Below are positions 15,001 through 30,000 of a DNA stretch of 64,000 nucleotides, in pieces; position 1 is the stretch's first letter; each line of letters opens with the position of its first letter. The position numbers and the translations under genes were made by a program. This stretch comes from Sabellastarte sp. h YS-2021 (lineage: Eukaryota; Annelida; Polychaeta; Sabellida; Sabellidae). A model generated the notes under the pieces. That model was not told where the DNA came from, made no database searches, and was given only the letters and a program-made list of their open reading frames with translations. The stretch is from contig OZ024935.1 in the NCBI GenBank assembly GCA_964017235.1, positions 86,829,052 to 86,893,051 of the forward strand, written 5' to 3'.

Positions 15001-18000
15001 AACCAATCTTGGCATTATCTAAACATGCCTGTAGTAATTTACTCATGTAATTTGTTAATTGTTTTGAAAACAAACTGGTTGTAGACATAACAAGTACTAC
15101 CTGTGTACTATAAACATAGAGGATTTAATAAAATCCATGATCCGGGTATGGTCATTCTGTGAAATTTTTCTTTCTTTTGAAAAAAATTCATGTAGTCTCA
15201 AATTTTAGGTTGCATTAATTAAAATAATCTAATTATGACAAAAATAATATATCAGTAAATTGCTGTCCTGACTAATTTTATGCAGCAACTAAAAACAGAA
15301 TGTTCAATTTGGAAAAGCAAAAGAGTGTAATACCTTGCTCTCTGATGATGGAGAAGTAATCGTATGCCCCATCAAAACTGGTAGTTGCGTTGTAAAGTGT
15401 TGTGGTACTGAGAAAGCACTGTTTGTTACCATGGTGATATGTAACACTGTTACAGATGCTGTCCATTTCACACATACTGAGACAATGAGATATTGTGTGC
15501 CCCGTATTCAGTATAACCGCATCGGTGACAAACTTGTAATTCCTCTTGGCAGACCATTCATAGATCTGCCCATTGTTGGCGCCTGTGATATCTGCAATTT
15601 GGAATTACATTAGAATTTAGTGAATAGTGCTCAGCCAGTGAAGACTGTCATTCAGAAAAAGACAGGATACTTTCAGAGCAGTGTCAGTTATATTAAGGTC
15701 CAAATGATGTTTAAGTAGAGAAAATAACTTCTAAGAGAAAGAAAATGTATGTAAAGATAAAGTATTAAAACAAGACAATTCAATAGCAAGATGATAGCAT
15801 TAATCAGTAAACTAAAAATTATGATGCACACCTACAACGCCTAAGCAATACCCCTACCAACTATCAACTTCCTACACTTTACGGTTTCAGAGATATTGCC
15901 CGGACAAAATTTTAAAGGTCAAGGTCACTACGGCAAGGTTAAAGATCAAACCAAGGTCACACCATGATGTTGCACACCTACACCCCCTAACCAATGTCCC
16001 TACCTGAGATATAGCCCCGAGAAGAGTTTCAAACTCAAGGTCACTGCGGCAAGGTCAAAGGTCAAACCAAGGTCAGACCATGACACTGCACACCTACACC
16101 TCCTAACCAATGTCCCTACCAAGTATCAACTTCCTACATCTTACAGTTTCTAATATACAGCACCGGACAAACTTTTTCAAGCCGCCCGCCCGGAGGTCCA
16201 TCCACCCACCCGCCCATCCGGACACCATGAGTGAAAACAGTACAGCCCTTAAGGGCTGTGGGGTAAAAACAATATTCAATAGTGAAAACCTGTATTAATC
16301 GATAAATTAATATTATTAGTTCAAGATCGTTTCACTGGTATGTTTTCCTAGGTTTTAAAACTAAGGAATAATTTAGACATATTGTTTGAATACTGCAATA
16401 AACTAAATATTATTATCCATATTAAATAGTACCAATGATCAATCAATGTTTCTCTTTTTTCTATTTTTATCTATTTTCCAGAATTTTAAAAATCTGCTTG
16501 GAGCAAAAAAAATAATAGTGTATTATTTTAATAGACTTTCAATGGATGAAATAGCTTGCTTAGTGACTTACCTAAAGCATTAACTTTGCAAAAAAATGGT
16601 TTGTTGTCTGTACAGTAAGCATCGTCCATCCTTGGTTCAGTGGTCCAGAAAAAGCTACATCTGAAAAATTATATTTGTTCAGTGAAAAAGTACAATCCCT
16701 TATATAGGCTAAGAAGTCTGTCAAAGTTGGCAGTAAAACAATGTTAGAGCCATGAAACATGAAAAGTTAGAAAACCTGATCCTTGCTGGACAAAAAAGCT
16801 TCCTTTCTACATTTTAGGGTACAATAGTTTTCAAGTGCAAGCTCTCCCTCTGAGGATCACACTCCTAAAGATCACTTTTCTTTTTAAGGGTGAACTCTAC
16901 TGAGGCTTTCGCTTCTAGAGATCATTTTTTTGCCTAGAGCTCTCTTTCAGTCATTTCATAAAATGCCTGAACTGTTCAGGCATTTCACGGAATGCCTGAT
17001 ATGTTCAGTCATTACGGATAATACCTGGTTACACAGATTGCCTGTAACCTCTGTAGAGAGTTTTATTATAATCCACCACATGGCTGTATCTGACCTAAAT
17101 ACAGGGACATGCCGACTAGGACACAGTTTGTTACTGTATTCTCTGAGATCATTTACTATACATAATTTCCATTACAAATTGATCAACACATGCCAATTTT
17201 TCATTAATATTTCTTGAAATGTATATAACATACAAAGAATTACGTGCTATTCATCATTAGAAACATTTCAACTACTTGTAACGAGTTAATGCTAGTTTTT
17301 TGTTCTATTAAATTCGTGCAGAAACTGGCAGGAACATTTCAAGTGTTAAAAATTTAAGTTTTTATACTAACTAGTGCCCCCATAAATCTGACAACATATT
17401 TGTTTTGTATTCATTTTTAAATATACATTTATTTTACTTTTTAAGTCATACAGAATGTTGTGTAATGGAAGTACAATATTTCCCCATTAGACATAATATG
17501 TGAAAAAAGATACCAGTCATAAACAACATAATGCTTGTGTTAAGCACTCATATAGTATTGTCATCTTAAATTGTGACATTATTTTTTGAATGCTACCAGG
17601 GAATGTTTTCTATTGTACTGTAGCACATTGATGTAGAAGTGAGAATAGGCTTCAATCCTACCTGTCGGGTACATGGCCAGATCTGCTTTCATCGGGTTGA
17701 CCTGGTCGCCAGTAGATCCAACTGTCACTTTTATTGTCGACTGGTTCCCATTCAAATGGCTGGCGTATGGTTAGGTTAGGTGCATAGTAACCATTGTAGA
17801 ATGTGTGGCCTGTTCTGGAAATGTACAATAAGGATGTGACATAATATTTACTCCTATGTGTTTGTATGTACATATGTACAGTAGGATAGTCATTTCTTGA
17901 ACTCTTGAATGGAGAAACAATCGGTTTCTCATTCATCAGAAACTCATCAGAACTTCAAAGCTTCACCACAGAGGACCCACGTCATAATAGTATGATTAGA

Positions 18001-21000
18001 TGGGTATATCAGATGAAGGACTCAAGAAATACAATAATTATAACAGTGTGACATGTTATAATGATCATACACATATCTATGTTAATCTACTGATTTACAA
18101 GTGCAATATCTTCCCACAAAGGTTAACTGAGTGCATTAGACTTACAAAAGAATGGACCAAAAAACGTCAAGAAACACATAGGACTGTGTAGAAGTACCTG
18201 TAATTGAGTATGTTTCATTATGCTTTAATGAGTACACATTCAGCATAAAACTAGCAATATTTTAAAGAATTTAATTTTAAGTTAACTGTTTGAAAATGTC
18301 TAAACTGAGACCTGGATCATATTCTGGATTCAAAATAAATCCTGACTTTTCAAAAGACCCATTTTCAATGCATTTTCAATGACTTTGCTTTTCCACTTGA
18401 TATTAATTCAAAATTAAAGAGCAGACCTTTTTAATATTTTTTAAGTTGGTAGGACGTGACCAATGGAAGAATTGATTATAGTTTGGGAAAGACCCGAATC
18501 ATATTCTGGACAGATAAAAACAAATTTCAGAAACTGTGACCCCCTTGGTAGAGTTGTGCATTCTACAATATTATTGGGTTTTTTTTCAATTAAACACAGT
18601 AGAATGGGGTTCTGTTAAGTGCAGGGGACAAGAAAACCATTTCTATACTTCTATTTATTCAGAGATTCCAGACATCTGGCTACAATTCCCATACAAATAC
18701 TCCTCCGAGAATCTGACACTCAACTCTAATTTAAAAGGAATTCTAGTTACAAGAGTTCAACTTAAGCAGGTTTCAAATTCTGATCATAAATGTTTCAACC
18801 ACAGAACTCACTCTCACCACTCAGAATGTCCCGAAAAAAGGAGAAAATTTCAATAAAAGATATCCTGACTTCTCGGATTGATAATTTTGTCCATCTTGAA
18901 ACCAAAAAGGTTTTATGGGCCTCGTCTGTATTCCAGCAGTTTTATTTGATTAAAGCACGCCTTCATGCAAGTGTACTCTACAGAAGATATACCATGTCGA
19001 ATGGCAAATGGATTTGGCTATGTAACAACAGAACTTGAAGACAAAACCTTTATTTGGTCCTTGTGCGTGTTTTGTAACACCAGTTATATTTGCTTGAAAT
19101 ATGCACGTGCATAAACAAATACCATACCAATTAACATTTCAGATTGTTTTTAAGGGGGGGAATAATGTAATTTTTACTCAAACTAGGTACCCCAAAATTT
19201 TTCAAGGATGACCAATCAGCTGTTTAGATATCATATTTTTTGATAAATGCTCATCCTTGAGCCTCTGTCTCTCAGTTAGGGGATGTCAGTAACTACACAG
19301 TTGGGCTGTACTTGTGCAGTCAGATTGGTCAAATAGCACTTTGAGTCCTGTAGTACATGGATATATGGCACTGAATATATATTTATAAATACACTATACA
19401 CTATAATTTTTGACTGGCCAGAGTTTGAACTCATAGATTACAGATTGGGCAAATTTAAAGTGTTTGCAAAAATCTCAAGTCAAGTGACAAGGCCCACATA
19501 TTTACTTAATGGGAATTTGTACATATTAAAGATCAATTTAAAGAGGTTTGTAACTCTCTTTTGAATATACTTGCCTGTGATTTAAATTGTAAACTAACAT
19601 GTGTTCTTCCAAACTGGCTGTTGTACCCATCTGAGCTGTTCCATTCCAACTCATGCTCTCACATCTGTTGATCTTGAAACAGTTAAAACAGGATCAAGTA
19701 AGCTGAATGTGATACCTTTGTAAACTCAGCTTCATCAAACACACTATAACACGTTTATATTCCTTGAAGTTTACCTTAGATGGAAAAACAATGTTACCAA
19801 GATATATGGTATAATTCTACATTATTTGGTAGGACAATATGTGATGCTTTTTTAATTTAATATGGGCATCATTAAGCACTTTGTTACAAATATGAGTTGG
19901 TGAAACATATACACATTGCATTTAACTTAACATATAAAGTAAGACTATGCAATCAATTTTTTTACTGTTACTGTGTGAACAGGTTAGAAGGGAAAAAAAT
20001 CCAAATACCAAACATATTGGTCAGTTCCTAATGCCAAATGTTCAACAATAGCCAGTGATAATTATAGCTATAATTTCTGTAACTACAGAAGGGTTAAAAT
20101 GAAGATAAAAAGTCTCACCAAGTCCCAGTACCAATACTGTGTGCTGCTGTCCCACATAGCAATCAGTAAAAGTGGCAGGTGTAAACATTCCTTTCCATGC
20201 AAAAAGTATCCAGGAGGACAAACTGTAAAAAACACAAATATTTCACTGTCAGGTATAAAGATGGAGTTTAAAGAAGGTGTCCTTATATTTGCAAGTGTAA
20301 ATGCTACATGATGATACCCAACTCCAGCACCTTTGTTTAGAATGTGCAAAAAATGTCAGTTTGACAAGAGACTATACACTAAACCATGGTGCATCAACCG
20401 GGCTTTTACCTGAGGAAAAACACTATTCCCATAGCTGTATGGACATCGAAGGTAAGCATCAGACAGAAAATGTATGTTAATATATTTCATGTTTTATTTT
20501 GTGACCTAGAAATGACAGATGTAGCCCCAGATAATATAAACTGGATGGATGTAATATAAGTATTATTTATAAAAAAAAAATATGTTTTGCACAAATGACC
20601 TCTTGCACCAAAGCAATAATTTAAAAATAGTTTTAATTAGATCTATATCTTTACGCATTTTTCTCAAATTGAAAATCATTTAAACAAATAGACATTTTTT
20701 TTTCATTTTTAGTTAAAAATATATGTCTCAAGTACAAATGAAAATAATATTGTGTATTTTTCTCAATAATTTAAAACAACAAATTCTGTCATTAAGATGT
20801 AATTATGAAAAGATTACGATTGCTAATTGTCATGTATCATGAGTGACACTTTTTTCTTATAATTGATGGCCAAAGTTGGGATTCTTAATATCAGAGGCTG
20901 GGGTCCATCCCATACCAGCATAAGGTTTCTATGACCACTCTGTCAAACACTAACATTTATTCACATGTTCTTTTCAGGTTAGTGTTCTTCAACTAAACAA

Positions 21001-24000
21001 ATATATGGATGATCAATACAAAAACTATGCCATGTGCATGGAGGTATTATCACAGAAAGAAAGTTGATTTTTAATGGACCCTGAAATGATTTTAGACAAG
21101 TGTTTACACGTGTGTTTTTCACTTTACTTAACAGTAATTATCCATTTAAAATCACTTTTATATCTGTTTTGTATGAAAATATTTGTCCTTACCTGGAGCC
21201 TGGCATCCTTTGAGAATGAAGCTGACACAACTGCTTCCTGAGAGTGAGGCGGGAATGTTGATTTGTATTTTCAGTACCCTGCTCACTTTCTGTCCTTGAA
21301 ATATTGCCATAGGTGAACTGGGGTCTGTTTTATCCTGTACAAAATCCACAGGTTTATGATTACAATGCAACTAGTAGGCTTGGCATTTTTCACCCCTAGG
21401 GGGCCATGGTGGTACAGTGGTAACACACTTGCCTCCCACCTCTGAGGTCATTTATTGAAACCCCTGACCTTATGTAGGAAAGTTGGTAGTTGTTTACTGA
21501 TGGTGAGCAGTTTAGAGTACAGAACCTTGCACAACGTATGTACAGGTTTCCTCTGCCCACAAAAATACCCGTTGTGATATGACCTGTACAGTGTGGATCC
21601 AAATAAATAAATAAAACAAGAGGGTCAAGGATGCCCCAAAAGGCGGGTTGCGCAGGCAGCAATAAGGTTAGCAACTGCTGTAATTACATTTAGAAACAAG
21701 GAAAGAAATGTTAGGTTACCCAGTTAAGGCGAATGTTTTAGACGTGCTAAGAAACGTAAAACTTGTAATCTAGATTACATAATTGTATCTATGGTATAAA
21801 CGGACAAACGAAAGGACGGAATTACACCAATTTCGAAAGCAACTTAGCTATGATGGTGATGTGTATCTCTCTGTCAAGTTTGAATTCGATTGGACAAACC
21901 GTTTTCGAGTTAGAGTCTAAAAACGGAAATGTTTACGAACAAACAAACCCACAGAATTACGCCAATTTCGATCGGAACCTAGCCATGATGGTGATCTATG
22001 TCCCTGTCAAGTTTGACTTTGATTGGACAAACCGTTTTCGAGTTAGAGTCCGGAAACAAAAATGTGGACGGACAGACGGATGGAGAGAAAAATGGACAAA
22101 AAACGGACAAACGGACAAATGAACCAACAGAATTACACCAATTTCGACAAGACAAAATTTCACCAATTTCGAAAGGAACCTAGCTATGATGGTGATCTAT
22201 GTCCCTGTCAAGTATGAATTTGATTCGACATACTGTTTTTGAGTTAGAGTCCGGAAACGAAAATGTAGACAAACAGATGGATGGACAGACAAACGGACAA
22301 AAAACGGACAAATAAACAGACGGAATTTCACCAATTCCGAAAGGAACCTAGCTATGATGTTGATCTATCTCCCTGTTAAGTTTGAATTCGATTGGACAAA
22401 CCATTTTTGAGTTAGAGTCCGGAAACAAAAATGTGGATGGACAGACAAACGGACAAAAAACGGACAAAAGGACAGACAAACGCACAAACGAATGGACGGA
22501 ATTACACCAATTTCAAAAAGAACCTAGCTATGATGGTGATCGATGTCCCTGTCAAGTATGAATTTGATTGGACAAACCGTTTTTGAGTTAGAGTCCGGAA
22601 ACAAAAAATGTGGACGGACGTCGGACACATCAATCTAATAGGCGGGTTGGTTACACGCCACCCGCCTAATAAATAATTCTTTCACCCCTGTGACTCTGTA
22701 CCATTATATGACTTACACCATGTGGTAATGACAATGTCAAATAAAATGTAAAATATTGTGAATATATTTGTTTAGGAAAAAGGTAACATTTGAATATCAG
22801 TAATGAATTAAAATTTTTGGTAAATATCATGGAAGTTTCAAAACAAGTCCACATAACAGAAATTAATGAATAAATAAAAAAAAAATGACTAAAGTTGTAC
22901 TTTCAACTCATAACATTGGTAGAGTCTTGGCAGGTAGACTTACTGATGGGCTTGCAATAAACTACAACTATGCACCGTCTTTTTCCAACATTAAACCAAC
23001 CTGTCATGGTATGACCTATCCCACATGTTCAAGTGTCAATATATATAAATGTACTGAAGGCAACCAACTACCTAACACCAAAACCATCTTGGATTTTTAA
23101 AAAAACTTCCATTTTCTAAACAAAATGTTTATTTACAACAGTCTTGAGTGCATGTATTTCCCCTTTTAATTATTTGTCATAATAATATCACCAACACAGT
23201 ATATTAAAAGTGGCATTAATATCAAATATATGCAAACTACTCAAATTGCACACAAACTTACTGTTGACATGTCATGCCATAAGGTTGACCATGTAAAATT
23301 TCCTGGGTTGAAATAAAATATTTCTATTTCTTCTAGCTTCACTTCTGACAGGGCATCTGTTTCATACTGCATCTCAATCCCTTGAATCAGGTACATGGTT
23401 TGAAACTCTAGCATCACTGTGGTAGGTGTACCGGAGATACAGTGGTTAAATATGTCACTGGCATCAGTTGATTTACAAGAACAGCCAGCTGCCTGAGGTA
23501 CTGGGGTAACATGTGCGGCCGTTGGAACAGCTGGACAGGCAGACACTGTACAACACAAATACATTTAAGACGGAATTGAACTATGCAGTAAAGTCCAGAG
23601 TGGCCTTGTGATTGGCAAACTTGGTATCTAATCTTAGGCAATTACCTCTGCGTGGGTTTGACTCCCACAAGTGACAATTCTGAGAGCCAGTCCTAATGTT
23701 AGCCTGGCTGTTAATGGGACATAAAGTCCTAACTTTGAACTTTAAAGTATACAGTGGGAATAAAGTAATAAATCATTGTACATTGAATCTTGGCTGGAAA
23801 TAATTCTGATGTATGTTACTTTAAGCATTAAAATTTGTTGTGATTAAGAAAATTAAATCTTGAAAAGTGAAGACACTGTATAGTAGACTCTGTGTAAGTA
23901 GAACCTGCAAGATACACAACATCTGGTTCTAGATGAAGATCTTACAGCGCCAAAATTACTAAATTTTGATGTTGAGACTCAAAATTCAAATGTGACTGGT

Positions 24001-27000
24001 TCTATGTATCTACAGTTTACTGCATTTCAGTAACATAATTTATACTTTATAACATCACAGTGCATCATTTCTTATAGTTTAAATTTGTATTTTTCAATTA
24101 TTGCCAGTAATAAAAATAGCATTAGAGATGGCCATACCTCACAGCCTGGGGAAATAGTTTTCAGCACCATGAAATATAGAAGTAGTGAAACAGTACAGAG
24201 ATTGGGATACTTTCAAAGCAGTGTCAGTTATATAAAGGTCCAAATGATATATAAGTAGACAAAATAACATCTAAGAGAAAGAAAATGTATTCAAAGACAA
24301 AATATTAACACAAGACAATTCAATAGCAAGGTGACAGCATTAATCAGTAAACTAAAAATTATGATGCACACCTAACAACCCCTAAGCAATGTCTTTACTA
24401 TCAACTTCCTACACTTTACGGTTTCAGAGATATTCTCTGGACAAAATTTTAAAAGTGAAGGTTACTACCAGGTCAAAGGTCAAATCAAGGTCACACTATG
24501 AAATTGCACATCTATAACCTCCAACCAATGTCTCTACCAACTATCAACTTCCTACACCTTACAGTTGCCGAGATATAGCTCGGACTAGACATGAAAGGTC
24601 AAGGTCACTATGGCAAGGTCACAGGTCAAATCAAGGTCACACCATGACGTTGCACACCTTCACCCCCTAGCCAATGTCCCTACCATGTATCAACTTCCTA
24701 CACCTTACGGTTTCCAAGATATAGAGATTTTATAGGTCAAGGTCACTACAGCATGGTCAAAGTCAAATCAAGGTCACACCATGATGTTGCACACCTACAT
24801 CCCCTAACCAATGTCCCTACCAAGTATTAACTTTCTACACCTTACGGTTTATGAGATATAGCCTGGACAAGAATTTCAGACTCAAGGTCACTATGGCAAG
24901 GTCAAAGCTCAAATCAAGGTCAAACCATGACGTTGCACACCTACACCCCCAAACCAATGTCCCTACCTTCTGCACCTTATGGTTTCTGAGATACAGCCCG
25001 GACATACTTTTTCCCACTGTCCGCCTAACTGCCCGGCCATCCGGACACCATGGGTGAAAACAATACCCCGACAGTCCTTAAGGGCTTTGGGGTAAAAACA
25101 GTTTTGGATTTTTAAAGAGAAGAGGTGGTTATTAGTCAAATCATAAATGTAACAATAACATATTCCTTTCTTTGCCAATCAACATCTGACAAAAGATGAA
25201 AAAATTGCAGACAAAATATTTCTAAAAATGAAATAAATCCAAACTTACTTTTTGGCTGTCCATATATTTCTAGCCTAAGATGACTATTACCATACCATTC
25301 CATTGAAATAAGACGCAGGAATCTTGCATTGATTGAATAATTACTAAGGTCTGTGTAAATATTATGATTCTCTTGAAAGAAGGCATCAAAAATCTGAAAT
25401 ACGAGAAAAACAAATGTGTTTCTTTCAAATACCTAAAAACATGGCAATGGCAAAATAGTTTGTTGAGAAAACAGCCTCAGATAAGTGTGCCCAAAATCAT
25501 TTATTGTTTCAGCATATGATTTAAAGAAGCAATAAATGTTACTCACTACTAGTAAATGAAACCATATGATTAAGCTTTAATAACCTGTATCCTTTTAAAG
25601 TTATACATCAGAGGTCGGTTTCACAAAGGGTCTCAGACTTAGTCTGGAATTAGGCTATGTCAGGGACTTAAATCTGATACTCTTGCTTTGTTAAGTCCTA
25701 GTTTTCTATGTCATGTGACCCTTTATATCTAGTTTAAAATATTTCAGTGGTGACATATATCCTTTGTTTAACTCATTTCATCTTTGGACAAAATACTGTT
25801 TTACAATAGAAAGCCTTGTAACCACAAAATATGTCCAAACACTAATTTAGGAAGGTGTTCTATGTATTATTCTTTGTTTTTAAACATTTTAAATTTTAAA
25901 GTGAGAAAAATATGTGGCAGACATATTTAAGTCTTTGTTTACAAAATTTAATCCACTCCCAGGTAGACTTAGCCAAAGTGTACTGACTAATAGCAGCTTT
26001 GTGAAACCCCTCTGAGTCCGGGCAAGTCCTTTTATGAAACTGACCCCTGGCAATACATAGTCTCTTAGCACAGCTGTGAAGAAACATCAAACTGCCCAAC
26101 CACACAAATTACATTAATATACAGTAAAATATTTAAAAAGCCTTGAAATAAGGCAAATAAGTTTACACAGGAAATAGAATCTACTTTAAACTTAAAGTGA
26201 TCCTACCACACCAATGAGTCATCTAATTATGTAGGTTTTTGCATGACGTACCTGTTCATCACCATTTATATCTAACACTGGCTGCAAAAGGTCATCATGA
26301 GGGGATGAATCGGAGTATTTCAATGTGTATTTCTTTATAAAATAGTAGTCACCTGCACCAATGGTCAAACCATTAATGTAGTGAACGGTTAGCAAATCTA
26401 TCTGTAAAAACAATAGGAAAACTAAGTTGTCTCTAGATATATGTTTGTTTCAACTTATATTTTCTTTTCCTCAATGATTCAATCAAGGGATTAGATCAAT
26501 CAATGTTTGTTAATTAGTCAGGGACTTAATATAATGTTTAAATTATCATACCTAGTGAGTATAAATGATGAAACTCCCTTTGTTAAATTATCTCCTACTT
26601 TAAAAGCCAAATTCTCACTTCTGATTTTCTACATTACACTGTATTGACTGACTATTCATATGGGTATTCTTTTCAAATACACTAGATTGGTATATAACCT
26701 TTAAATTTTAATAAACCCCTTAGTGTTTGTATCCACAAACAATTAGCAACCAGAATTTTTGCTGTTGTGATACTGCCTGACAGGTTAGTGTCTAAAAGCA
26801 CGTCACAAATATACCATGTGACACAAACATATCCCTGCAAATAATTTATATTAGAGGATAAGGTGCTCATGTGACAACATCAGATTCAGGTTATTATCAT
26901 TAGGGTAGAAGCATAAACAATTTATGGTAGGTTTACTTAAGATACAATGGTATAGGTTATGGTAACTTAGAAATGGACCAATCTAAGCATTATTTTCTGT

Positions 27001-30000
27001 TCAGAAACCAGTGGGCATCATACTTGCCTGCCAGTGTGAGTGTTGTTGGTTTGAATCTGGCCCAAATATACCCTTGGTGGGAAGATGGTAGTTTTTCACT
27101 AATGCTTGTAGGTAAGTAGTTCAGCATCTGAACTAACAGATGACCTGTCACTGTATAACTTTTTGTAAGGGTTGAAAACAACATTAAATATCATTCACAC
27201 TTACCTGAATCCAGTTTCCCACAGTACTAGTCCCAGCCCAAAAGAACTTCTCCAGATGCAATACTTCAGAGGGATTGTTTCCAAATCTGGCTTGCCATGG
27301 TGGATATTGGTGCCCTGTACAATAACAGACATAATAAGATCAGAACTCTGTGCAGCGAAGAATATTTTCATTGTCTATACATGTAGTATAAAAGGCGTAT
27401 CAGTTATACGTTTATTATAAGTATCTGCTTATTTGTGAATAAACCAATGAATGCACTCTGAGCTAGAAAATGCGCATCATATGTATTTATTTATTTATTT
27501 ATCATGTTTATATATAAATACATTACACATATATAAACATACATTTTAAAAAATTTAAAATAAAGAAAAGGAAAATAATACATTCTTATCCAAGTAATGA
27601 CACCAATCTGCACATCACCTATTTCAACCAATTCATTATGTGGTGGGGAATATATTGTTTGAGTGACAAATACAGATATTCTATATTGTTTTTGACAGTT
27701 TTTTACCTGTGAAATAACAGGAGTTTCTACAAATGATAACTGGATTAATTAAACAGATTAAGTCAACATTCTATAGTTGTTATAAAAACTCATAAAAACA
27801 GATAATATTCATACCTCCAAAACCATAAAATCCACTGCTGCTTATCTGATTGTCATTTATGTCATGTGTGTAATGGGATCCCATTCCCAAGGCATGGTAA
27901 GGCCCTAATAAACAAAAAAACAGAAAACTGTAATTAATTGCAAATGTAAACATATTAAACAGGTTAGTTAGCTGTAGATTTTAGTGAGCGTAGTGTGGAG
28001 AAATAGCCAGTCTATGAGATGGGAACCCAAGTCAGTAGGTCTAATTTGAGCAGCATGAAGCAGACATTTGGAAATGTCTTGAAACTATTTGGTGACAAAC
28101 CCTGCAGGCTTTTCACCCACAGAACAAACATGCCAAAAAATTTTAAATATTAACATTTGTTGCACATCTTGCCCAAATCCTAATCAACTCGAGTTCGTCC
28201 ACAGATACACTTATATCATGGAAAATTTGACAACAATCTGTACACTGTTATATGCTTCCCGGAAGATATGGGAGAGAACCATAACTTCAACTTTTACAAG
28301 CTGTGATTAAAATCTACTGGGCATCAGTTGGACTTCAATTGCATGCTGTTTTAATGTGCATACACAGAGACAAACACAAGTCTGGCCAGTTTAGAATTAG
28401 TGATCTGGTAGGATCTCTTTGACAACCAAACTTTCATAAAAGTAGACCAATAAATACAGGGATGTTGATGTTTTGCATCAATAAATACACGTCTATAGAT
28501 ATCCTCATTCTAATCCAGTTGTTTAGTGTGTATTTGGGAATTAAAATATTATCATTCATGCTCAGTTAGGTAATCATCTTATAAATCACTAGTGTTGTGT
28601 TCAGTAGATCTTTAACAAATATAAGGTACTGTCAAATGAATGACTGAGGTAAGTCATTGAGTTTGTAACAGGGAACACGGTATTTGGCATGAGGATACAG
28701 AATATGGTAGGTAATACAGAATAATGTAACCACCCTTACCGTATTTTGTATCTACACACACTTTCTTTGGGATACAGAATTTTACACTAAATTGGTCTTA
28801 CATAACAATACTTATTTCTCCTGTGATCGCTTGGGGATCTTAAGACTTTCTGCCATGTAAATATACAGCTATGTCTGATGTTTGAATTTTGCACTGAAAA
28901 GTCTGGCTTTTGAATAAATTCAGCTACAGGGGAATACCCAATAGTACAAGTGTAAGGAGAGTATTGTTAAAACAATGACACAGTGTATACACACAGGCAG
29001 TGAATGGATAATGACGAGCAGAATGAGGTTATTCTTACAGTAACTTGGCTTCACATCTTCATTGACCATACACCCATAGAATTCAAGCTTCATGCATCTT
29101 CTGTCATAATATGTCAGAGGGTTGATATGGACAGAAATTGCTGACACTGTGGGGTTCAGCAGATGTTTTGCCAAATAATATCTTCCTGCCGGTCCATCAA
29201 ATACCTAACAAAAATAGAACAAACAACAGTAACTGTCTGTCAGGAACTAATTGTGTTAGGTGGTTTATTCTAAAGCTTCTACTGCATATTTGGTCACATT
29301 GTAACTTTTCTGCAATGTACAGGGGGGTCACTTTCGCGAACGAGACATCCATAGCGAACAGCAATCTACCATAACATTAAAAAGATAGATAGCAGGGGCA
29401 CAGGGTTCCAATACCCCACTTATTTCAATATATGAATAAATAAATGCTCATCTAACCTATCCCCCTCCTGTCTATTGTTTTAAATGTCACAGAAGATTGC
29501 CGTTCGCTATGAATGTCCCATTCGCTAACATGACCCCCCTGTAACAGATCCAGGCCATGACCTAATGTAAGAAAGTTTGTAGCTAGTTACCAGTGCCGGA
29601 TGGCTTTAGAATGGAGAATATTGAACAACCAGTACACATTGGTTTCCTCCATACCACCAACTATCTATCATGCTATGGCCTATAGAATATGCTGAAAGTG
29701 ACATTGAATGCATATCAATCAAGCCATGTAAGTACCTAAATATTTAGCTTTGTACAGTATCAGATCCTTACCCCACAACCTACAGTCTATGGAACTGTTG
29801 GCATTTTTACCACAATTGTAAGAATCAGCTGATCAAATGCAAAATTGTATTACGAACAATTTATTGAAATTTGCGATGAAAACTGAAAGCTGAGGACAGC
29901 TCACCTTGTGTTGGCCAGTGCGAGAGTCTGTGTACATACTCCAGTAGTCTGTAGTGTTACTGTAGCTCAGGTAAAATGTCCTCACAAAGCAATTCCTCTC

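Noticed and set aside
15335..15613. 92-codon plus-strand ORF
   Set aside because: Antisense of PAN exon 22, which has the conserved cysteines.
21850..22183. Plus-strand ORFs of 90 and 61 codons
   Set aside because: They are translations of the tandem units of a transposon (repeated RNRFRV-type text), with no sign of selection.
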